Below, one piece after another: positions 1-6,128 of a stretch of 64,000 bases of DNA. The stretch covers positions 124,001 to 188,000 of the forward strand of contig NZ_PHUF01000004.1 of assembly GCF_002813245.1 (NCBI RefSeq). Direction: 5' to 3'. A program made the position numbers and the translations under genes. The notes below the pieces were generated by a model. The model did no database searches, had not been told where the DNA came from, and worked only from the letters and a program-made list of their open reading frames with translations. Source of the DNA: Novosphingobium kunmingense (lineage in GTDB: Bacteria > Pseudomonadota > Alphaproteobacteria > Sphingomonadales > Sphingomonadaceae). The stretch's first letter is position 1. The number at the start of each line of letters is the position of its first letter.

Positions 1-528
1 GACGCCATGCTTCATGGCAGTCTTGTCGAGCACGCCGTCATAGCCCGTGCCGCGGTCCTCAAGGGTTCCGGGCTGGTCTTCCGACCAGTCGCGCTTTTCA
101 CCGCGCGCCAGCAGCGAACGCATCGTCGAGATCGCTTCGGATCCGGCGATGGCCGCAACTTTCGAGCGGCCCGCGGCGATGTCGGCCGCAAATTCGCCGA
201 CCAGCTTCTGCGGACCCTGGCCGCCGACGACCTCTAGGATCGCGCGCTCCGGGTCGGCGCCGGCGCGGCGCGCGATCGAACGCGGGGTGTTGGTCGAGTG
301 ACCGAATGGCGCCGAATAACGCGTGGCCGAAATTTCGAACTGGCGGATCGCCGCAACCGTGTCGATCGCACCGGCAAGATTGCCGCTCGCCCGCGCATCG
401 GCGATCGCTGCCTTCAACGCCGCGCCGGCCAGGTCCATCGGGCTCAATTCGGCATAACCGTCCTCGCCCACGCGTTCGGACACCTGGCCGACGCCGATGA
501 TGACCGGGGTGTTGTTGCTGATCGCCAT
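1..528 (-). CDS. Thiolase-family acetyl-CoA acetyltransferase, 3' part cut by window edge
   Basis: The N-terminal 176 codons of a thiolase-superfamily protein are visible; the C-terminal part lies beyond base 1. The protein opens MAISNNTPVIIGVGQVSERV, the usual start of the sphingomonad and actinobacterial acetyl-CoA acetyltransferase group that lacks a clear biosynthetic assignment. These enzymes catalyse Claisen condensation or thiolytic cleavage of acyl-CoA. The start ATG overlaps the stop TGA of the upstream dehydrogenase by one base (TGATG at 526-530), so the two are translationally coupled and probably act in one acyl-CoA or lipid degradation pathway. The catalytic residues lie outside what can be seen, so the exact reaction is inferred from the family only. 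Confidence 0.75.
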   Translation of the reverse strand, partial: MAISNNTPVIIGVGQVSERVGEDGYAELSPMDLAGAALKAAIADARASGNLAGAIDTVAAIRQFEISATRYSAPFGHSTNTPRSIARRAGADPERAILEVVGGQGPQKLVGEFAADIAAGRSKVAAIAGSEAISTMRSLLARGEKRDWSEDQPGTLEDRGTGYDGVLDKTAMKHGV

Positions 529-1283
529 CAAAGCACCTGTCCATCGTCGATCGTGATCGTCGCCCCGGTTATGTGCCGGGAAGCGTCGGAGCATAGCAGG
601 ATCAGCGGTTCGTCCAGCGCTTCGATCGGGCACAGCCGGCGGCGGTGGAAGGCGGCGATCTGCCGTGCGCCGCCCTCGGTCTGGAACCAGTCGCCGGCGA
701 CCTCGGTCTGGATGTAACCGGGCTGGATGGTGTTGACGTTGATCCCCTGGCGGATCCATTCGCGCGCAAACTGCCGGCCAAGATGCGCCACCGCCGCCTT
801 GCTGGCGGCATAGGCGGCGTCGCCCTGGGCGGTCATCTCGGCAGTAATCGATCCGATCAGGACGATGCGGCCGCGCTCGCTGTCGCGGAAGCCCGCCGCG
901 ATCATTCGCCGCGCTCCTTCTCGCGCGGTCAGGTAGAGCCCGGTGAAGTTGGTGTCGAGCAAGGTATCGAGATCGGCCCTTGTCACTTCGGTCGAACGCC
1001 CGTCGCGCGACAGGCCGGCGTTGGCAATCACTGTGTCGACCGTTCCGAACCGCGCTTCGGCGGCATCGTAGGCGGCGATGATCGATGCTTCGTCGGTCAC
1101 GTCGAGCGGCACGGCAAGAGCCTGGTCACCGATGTCGCGGGCCAGTTCGGCGATTCGGTCGGTGCGGCGAGCGCCGAACACCACCCTTGCCCCTTGGCCG
1201 GCAAGAAGCCGCGCGAAATGCGCACCGAACCCGGACGAAGCCCCGGTTATCAGCACCACCCGTCCGTCGAGCCTGCTCGCCAT
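528..1283 (-). CDS. Short-chain dehydrogenase/reductase (SDR)
   Basis: A 251-residue classical SDR that reduces or oxidises a carbonyl or hydroxyl group with NAD(P). The cofactor motif TGASSGFG is near the N-terminus, NAG follows in the middle, and the catalytic Ser and YAASK (YxxxK) lie in the third quarter. I chose ATG 1283 because a GGGAGA ribosome site precedes it and the protein then begins MASRLDGRVVLITGASSG, the normal family start; a longer frame reaches 1331 but adds 16 residues of no family character. It is followed without a gap by the thiolase gene, which suggests a 3-hydroxyacyl-CoA or related substrate. The substrate cannot be read from the sequence. Confidence 0.88.
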   Translation of the reverse strand: MASRLDGRVVLITGASSGFGAHFARLLAGQGARVVFGARRTDRIAELARDIGDQALAVPLDVTDEASIIAAYDAAEARFGTVDTVIANAGLSRDGRSTEVTRADLDTLLDTNFTGLYLTAREGARRMIAAGFRDSERGRIVLIGSITAEMTAQGDAAYAASKAAVAHLGRQFAREWIRQGINVNTIQPGYIQTEVAGDWFQTEGGARQIAAFHRRRLCPIEALDEPLILLCSDASRHITGATITIDDGQVL

Positions 1284-1683
1284 GCACCATTCTCCCGCTG
1301 AATTAATCAGGCGATTAACAGGGTCGGACAAGCCGGGTCAAGGCGGCTCTGATCCAGGCGCGAAGCCTGCGTAAGCTAAACCCGGCCGGCAGGATCGTTC
1401 GCGCGAAACTCTCCCTGCCAATCAAACCAGCCGAGATTACAGTGACCTGCCGTCAATCTGTAACAATAAGTGAGTAAGATTACAGTATAACCTATTTTAT
1501 ATTAATTCCAGATTACTGAAATTCGTAGCCCATCGACAATCCAAATGATAATAGATTGCCTTCATCGGCAAGACCGAGTCGAAATTCGGCTTGTTGAGGA
1601 GTTCTTCAAACACAGGGTCGCTCTTAGGGTCGCGCGCACTGGGGCCTGGTCGAAAGCCAGGCCTCCAACCCAGGAGGATGACC
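1284..1683. other. Gene-free gap with AT-richer core and repeated GATTACAG motif
   Basis: This 400-base gap lies between the divergent SDR and cadherin-like genes and must hold both promoters. Bases 1435-1580 are visibly richer in A and T than the flanks. GATTACAG occurs at 1435-1442 and 1478-1485, GATTACTG at 1511-1518, and the inverse CTGTAA at 1458-1463. Arrays like this are often operators, but no known regulator is recognised. No credible reading frame was found here. Confidence 0.5.
1641..1665 (+). promoter_or_regulatory. Stem-loop just upstream of the ribosome site of the cadherin-like gene
   Basis: GGCCTGG (1643-1649) and CCAGGCC (1657-1663) form a perfect 7-bp stem, extendable by a G-T and a G-C pair outwards, with loop TCGAAAG. 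It ends 6 bases before the AGGAGG at 1672-1677. It could be a 5' UTR stability or translation-control element; a transcription terminator is less likely because it has no T run. Confidence 0.4.
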
Positions 1684-3975
1684 ATGTCTGACGACTTTTG
1701 CCCACGGCAGATTACTTTCAAGATTCCCGGAAATCCCGGCGTCACAGTGACCGCGACCGAAGTCGACGGCGCGCTGGTGTTCGAGATCGTCGCCGACGGG
1801 ACGACCAATCTCACCCCCGATCTTCGCGGGCTGTTCTTCGACATCGCCGAAGGCAAGATGGCCGGCCTGACGATTTCGGGCGACAGCGCGGTCACCGCGT
1901 CGCGGGTCGCGGCCAACAGCGTGCTCGACATGGGTCACGGCGCCAACATGACCGGCAAGACCAGCGACGGCTTCGACGTCGGGATCGAATTCGGCACCGC
2001 CGGCCGCGGACGCGAGGCTGTTGCCGAAACGACCTTCACGCTCAGCAATGCCGCGGGCGACCTGACGCTCGACGATATTGCCCACCAGCGCTTCGGCGCG
2101 CGGCTTGACGGCGTCGGCGGCGGGACCGGCCCGCGCGACGGCGGCGCAACCAAGCTCATCGGGACCGCGCCTGCGGCACCCGACGCCATCGACGACGTTA
2201 TCGCCATGTTCGAAGACGGGGCGAGCGGCCTGTCCGATCCGTCGAAGACCCCGACGCCGGTCGTTCTCAACGTCCTTGCCAACGACACCGACGGGGACGG
2301 CGACGCGCTGACCATTACGTCGATCCACGAGCAGCCGGCCCATGGCACGGTCGCCATCGCGGCCGATAGCAAATCCATCATCTACACGCCCGAACTCGAC
2401 TATGCCGGGCAGGTCTTCTTCGAATACTGCGTTTCGGATGGGGCTGGCGGCCAGGACCACGCTATGGTCACCCTCAACATCGCGGCGGTCGCCGATCGGC
2501 CGGTGATCACCGCAACCTGGGAAACGACCGGCGTCGTCAACGAGATCCTGCTGCATCTCAGCGCCGACCAGGCCGACGCCGACAGCTCGGAATACCTGAC
2601 CAGCCTGCTGTCCAGCACCCTGCCGGCGGGCGTAACGATCAGCCCCGTCGGGGTGGCGACAGTGGGCGAACCCGATCATGTCGGCCAGGACTTCCTCCTG
2701 GTCCTGCCGATGGACACGGACAACGCGTTTGACCTCACCTTCACCGCCGAAAGCCGCGAGGTATCGAACGGCGACACCGAAATCGCCACCGTTACCGTCC
2801 CGATCGTCTACGAATACAACGCGACGACCGAACAGGCGCTTTTCCTTGCTACCGATCAGAACATCTGGGCGTCCGGCGGGGCCTTCACCTTCGTCGACGA
2901 CCGCTTCATCGGGGTTGATACCGGCGAGTTCAACGAGCAGATCGGCAGCACGCTATACGCCGGGATCTCGGGCCATGTGCAGCTAGGCCTGCAATCAACC
3001 CTGACCTTCAACGGCGGCGAGATCGACGCAACGGCCGGCTATGACCTGACCGTCGAAACCAACTACAACAAGACCACCGACGTGCTGCTTATCGGCACCA
3101 CGGCGCTGGTCACCAGCGCGCACTTCGACACCGTCGGCCCGGAAGGGTCCTATATACTCCAGTTCCTCTACGACGTGGCGCTGTCGGCCTATGCCGGGGT
3201 TAACATCGACTTCGGCGAGCTGGGCAGCATCAACGAAGGTGGGACCATCTTCTCGTTCGACACGGGGGCAGGCAGTTTCGACCTGCTCAACATCGACAGT
3301 GCGTCACTCGGCGGCACGATCACCCTGCCTCCGCCGCTCGATTCGCTGTCGGTCGACTTCGCCTGGCCGCACATCTCGACCAGCGGCGACCTTCCGCCCA
3401 ACCCGGTCGAGGGCAGCGGCGCGAGCAACAACTTTCTCCAGCTCACCCTCGACCTCGATCAGCTGGTTTCGCAGCTCCTGTTCGGCGGCATCAACCCGTT
3501 CGACCCGCCGCGGATCGAATTCGGGCCGTTCTATGCCGATCCGGACATCCTCGACGTCGATCTCTTCGCCGGGCTCAACTTCATCCAGCAGTTCAGCATG
3601 GCGCTGGGCACCCTCTCGGGATTCCTGCTGTTCGAGGACGGATCGAGCCAGGCCTTCACCTTTGGCGACGAGATTCAGGTGCTCAACGCATCGTTGATCG
3701 ACACCGGCGGCGACGGCGACGGACTGGTCGAGTTCACCTTCACGCTGGCCCCGGATGCCACGCTGGCCAACGACACCGATCTTGGCTTCAACGTCGGCGT
3801 GAACGTCAGCATCCTGTCGGTCGAACTTGGCTATGACATCGAGATCGCCAGCGACAGCACCACCCTCGGCCCGCTTGCCGAGTTCGGCGTAGTCGTGCCG
3901 GTGGCCTCGATCGGCGTCTATGACGACACCTTCGATCTGGCCTACGCGCAGCAACAGTTCCTGTTCGCTGCCTGA
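1684..3975 (+). CDS. Large cadherin-like/VCBS-type repeat protein
   Basis: A 763-residue acidic, Gly/Asp-rich protein. About residues 163-270 form one cadherin-like (bacterial Ig) repeat, recognisable by VLNVLANDTDGDGD followed by the HGTV...YTPELDYAG block seen in RTX adhesins and other surface proteins. The remaining two thirds are beta-rich with no family I recognise. There is no N-terminal signal peptide, no clear RTX nonapeptide array and no membrane segment. The tail ends in small and aromatic residues (QQQFLFAA), which would fit a C-terminal type I secretion signal, but that is inference. Start 1684 sits 6 bases after AGGAGG; the ATG at 1678 touches the ribosome site and is less likely. 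An adhesin or extracellular matrix role is plausible. Confidence 0.7.
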   Translation: MSDDFCPRQITFKIPGNPGVTVTATEVDGALVFEIVADGTTNLTPDLRGLFFDIAEGKMAGLTISGDSAVTASRVAANSVLDMGHGANMTGKTSDGFDVGIEFGTAGRGREAVAETTFTLSNAAGDLTLDDIAHQRFGARLDGVGGGTGPRDGGATKLIGTAPAAPDAIDDVIAMFEDGASGLSDPSKTPTPVVLNVLANDTDGDGDALTITSIHEQPAHGTVAIAADSKSIIYTPELDYAGQVFFEYCVSDGAGGQDHAMVTLNIAAVADRPVITATWETTGVVNEILLHLSADQADADSSEYLTSLLSSTLPAGVTISPVGVATVGEPDHVGQDFLLVLPMDTDNAFDLTFTAESREVSNGDTEIATVTVPIVYEYNATTEQALFLATDQNIWASGGAFTFVDDRFIGVDTGEFNEQIGSTLYAGISGHVQLGLQSTLTFNGGEIDATAGYDLTVETNYNKTTDVLLIGTTALVTSAHFDTVGPEGSYILQFLYDVALSAYAGVNIDFGELGSINEGGTIFSFDTGAGSFDLLNIDSASLGGTITLPPPLDSLSVDFAWPHISTSGDLPPNPVEGSGASNNFLQLTLDLDQLVSQLLFGGINPFDPPRIEFGPFYADPDILDVDLFAGLNFIQQFSMALGTLSGFLLFEDGSSQAFTFGDEIQVLNASLIDTGGDGDGLVEFTFTLAPDATLANDTDLGFNVGVNVSILSVELGYDIEIASDSTTLGPLAEFGVVVPVASIGVYDDTFDLAYAQQQFLFAA

Positions 3976-3981
3976 AGCCCC

Positions 3982-4023
3982 CCGGAAGGCCCGGCCGCGC
4001 ATGACGCTGCCGGGCCGTTCCGG
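3982..4023 (+). terminator. Hairpin after the cadherin-like gene
   Basis: CCGGAA-GGCCCGGC (3982-3995) pairs with GCCGGGCC-G-TTCCGG (4009-4023), a 14-bp stem with one bulged G. It follows the stop codon by 6 bases. There is no T run after it, so it may stop transcription weakly or protect the 3' end. Confidence 0.5.
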
Positions 4024-4073
4024 GTCCCGCACGACCTGTTGACGGTGCCGGACGCTCCTGCAAAACCCCGTCC

Positions 4074-4757
4074 ATGCAGATCGCCTTCCTTCTGTTTCCG
4101 GGATTGACCCAGCTCGACCTGACCGGCCCGGCCCAGTTCCTGTCACGGCTGCCGGATGCCCGCATCGACCTGGTGTGGAAGCGGATCGAGCCGGTGCCCA
4201 CCGATGCCGGTTTCGCGATCCTGCCCACCGCCAGCTTCGCCGACATTCCACGCCCCGACCTGCTCTGCATTCCCGGCGGCATGGGAATAGCCCAGGTCAT
4301 CGATGACGATGCCGCGCTCGATTGGGTGCGGCAGGTCGGCAGCACCGCCGAATGGATTACCAGCGTGTGCACAGGCGCGCTGATTCTCGGCGCGGCCGGG
4401 CTGCTGCGCGGCTATCGCGCGACTACGCACTGGGCCTGGCACGACATGCTGGCGCTGTTCGGGACAGAGCCGGTCGCCGCGCGCACCGTGTTCGATCGCA
4501 ACCGGGTGACCGGCGGCGGCGTCACGGCGGGGATCGACTTCGCTCTGGCACTGATGGCGCGGATCGCCGGCGAGGATCACGCCCGCACGGTGCAATTGGC
4601 CCTCGAATACGATCCCGCCCCGCCGTTCGACTGCGGATCGCCCGGCAAGGCGGGAGCCCAATTGGTCGCCACCTATCAGGCGCGTGCCGACCGACTGGCC
4701 CCCGATCGCAAACCTGCGCTTCTGGCCAGCGCGCGCCGGCTGGGTTTCATCGACTAG
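4074..4757 (+). CDS. DJ-1/PfpI family protein, isonitrile hydratase-like
   Basis: A 227-residue member of the DJ-1/PfpI (class I glutamine amidotransferase-like) superfamily. The nucleophile elbow is TSVCTGALILG with Cys99, followed by the LLRGYRATTHW block typical of the isonitrile hydratase and AraC-type GATase1 group. The usual glycine-rich stretch CIPGGMG lies at residues 65-71. There is no C-terminal HTH, so it is not an AraC-type regulator. Isonitrile hydratase converts isonitriles to N-substituted formamides; the length of about 228 residues matches. The gene stands alone between the cadherin-like gene and a LuxR regulator, with a poor ribosome site. The fold is certain, the substrate is not. 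Confidence 0.82.
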   Translation: MQIAFLLFPGLTQLDLTGPAQFLSRLPDARIDLVWKRIEPVPTDAGFAILPTASFADIPRPDLLCIPGGMGIAQVIDDDAALDWVRQVGSTAEWITSVCTGALILGAAGLLRGYRATTHWAWHDMLALFGTEPVAARTVFDRNRVTGGGVTAGIDFALALMARIAGEDHARTVQLALEYDPAPPFDCGSPGKAGAQLVATYQARADRLAPDRKPALLASARRLGFID

Positions 4758-4845
4758 GTAGATCTGCGGAATTGCCACTCCTGACTTAATCCGGAATGGA
4801 GGAACCTGCGCAGAGCCTGTCCGTGCGCGTAAGGATGGAAAAACA

Positions 4846-4911
4846 ATGGCTAACGATCCATTTTGCAGCAATCCCGCCGCGCGCCGCGCCGTGCGACGGA
4901 TTAACGCCTAG
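4846..4911 (+). CDS. Possible 21-residue upstream ORF
   Basis: A short frame, MANDPFCSNPAARRAVRRINA, starts 12 bases after GTAAGGA and ends 26 bases before the LuxR-type regulator gene. Its C-terminal half is arginine-rich. It may be a leader peptide or chance; no family is recognised. Confidence 0.22.
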   Translation: MANDPFCSNPAARRAVRRINA

Positions 4912-4937
4912 GCAGTCACCACTAAGGAACACTGCCG

Positions 4938-5540
4938 ATGCGAACGGGCGAAACCCTGATCCTGATCGATGGCGATAGCCGACGCCGCGCGGCGGTTTCC
5001 CACCTGCTCGCCGGCAGCGACCTTCACGTCGAGCCGTTCGAAGACAGCTCGGAACTGGCAAGCCGATGGCCGAGCGACGGCGTGATCCTGGCCCACGACG
5101 ACACAGGCATCGTGCGCGACCTGATCGACGCGATGTCGCGATCGATGAAATGGATGCCGCTGGTCGCCTTTGCCCAGCAGCCGGGCACCGCGCAGGTCGT
5201 TCGGGCGGTGATGGACGGTGCGTCGAACTACCTCGCCTGGCCTTTCACGGTCGAGGAAGTGCGCCGCGCCGCCGCCGCCGCGCGCGAAAGCCATCAGGCG
5301 ATGGGGTCGCTGCGCCTGCGTGAAGCCGCCGCCCGCAGCCGGATCCAGCGCCTTACCCCGCGCGAGCGCGAGGTCCTGGCAGGCGTGGCGGCCGGACTGT
5401 CCAACCGGCTGATAGGCGAACGGTTGTCGATCAGCCCGCGCACGGTCGAGATCCATCGCGCCAACATGCTCAACAAGATTGGCGCCTCGCACTCCAACGA
5501 AGCTATTCGCATCGCGATCGAGGCGGCCCTCGTACGTTAG
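4938..5540 (+). CDS. LuxR-type transcription regulator with degenerate receiver domain
   Basis: A 200-residue two-domain regulator. Residues 5-120 have the length and beta/alpha pattern of a CheY-like receiver (LILIDGD at strand 1, PLVAFA at strand 4). Residues 138-185 are a clear LuxR/FixJ helix-turn-helix (LTPREREVLAGVAAGLSNR and SPRTVEIHR). The conserved receiver lysine is replaced by Trp101 (YLAWPF), and the phosphoacceptor strand reads GVILAHDD, with His53/Asp54 where one Asp is expected. Phosphorylation control is therefore doubtful, and this is better called a pseudo-receiver. No kinase gene is adjacent. It converges on the 5542-5991 gene with one base between stops. Confidence 0.82.
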   Translation: MRTGETLILIDGDSRRRAAVSHLLAGSDLHVEPFEDSSELASRWPSDGVILAHDDTGIVRDLIDAMSRSMKWMPLVAFAQQPGTAQVVRAVMDGASNYLAWPFTVEEVRRAAAAARESHQAMGSLRLREAAARSRIQRLTPREREVLAGVAAGLSNRLIGERLSISPRTVEIHRANMLNKIGASHSNEAIRIAIEAALVR

Positions 5541-5541
5541 T

Positions 5542-5991
5542 TCAGTTCAAGCGGTAGACATTGTGATCGTCGTCGCTGACGACGTTGGCGCGGCGGTCCT
5601 CCGAGCCGCCGGCAAGGGCGGTTGCCAGGGCGCCGCAGAGCGCCAGGGCGGCACTCGCTCCCTCGGCGTGGTGCTCGTCAACTTGGCCAAGGAGCACGAC
5701 GGTCGCCAGGTAGCGCCCGCCGGGCGCGCCCGACAGCATGAAGCTGGCCAGCGGCTCGACCAGCGCCAGCGCTGCCGAAGCCTGGGCATTGGCCGCAGCC
5801 AGCGCTTCGACCTGCGCCACCATTTCGGGTAGAAGGCGCTGGGGATGGTCGGCGATCTGCCGGGCCAGATCGACCACGCATTCGGCGCTGCCATCGGCGT
5901 CCATGAAGGCGCCGGAAAAGGCGATGTCGGCCAGCCCATCGCGCCAGGCGCGGAGCGCGGCCGATTCGGATTCGGCGGTGTCGTCTGTCAT
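5542..5991 (-). CDS. Hypothetical protein, 149 residues
   Basis: A small, acidic, alanine-rich protein with no recognised domain, signal peptide or membrane helix. It appears mostly alpha-helical, with a hydrophobic middle (ALALVEPLASFMLSG) too broken for a membrane segment. It is convergent with the LuxR-type regulator and lies downstream of the TonB receptor terminator. Codon use matches its neighbours, so it is probably a real gene. Function unknown. Confidence 0.6.
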   Translation of the reverse strand: MTDDTAESESAALRAWRDGLADIAFSGAFMDADGSAECVVDLARQIADHPQRLLPEMVAQVEALAAANAQASAALALVEPLASFMLSGAPGGRYLATVVLLGQVDEHHAEGASAALALCGALATALAGGSEDRRANVVSDDDHNVYRLN

Positions 5992-6065
5992 TTAGCTAAA
6001 ATGCTGCCAGATACCGCGCCGGGTCAAGCGCCCGGCGCTGACCCGCTCCGCTTCGGCACATAGGT

Positions 6066-6093
6066 AGAGGCCCGGACTTGCGTCCGGGCCTCT
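6066..6093 (-). terminator. Strong terminator hairpin of the TonB receptor gene
   Basis: AGAGGCCCGGAC (6066-6077) and GTCCGGGCCTCT (6082-6093) form a perfect 12-bp stem with loop TTGC on the plus strand. It lies 35 bases after the receptor stop codon and also faces the end of the 5542-5991 gene region. There is no long T run, but the stem is very stable. Confidence 0.7.
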
Positions 6094-6128
6094 GTTGCAT
6101 TCCCTCCCAGGAATGAGCGTTCAGGCGA

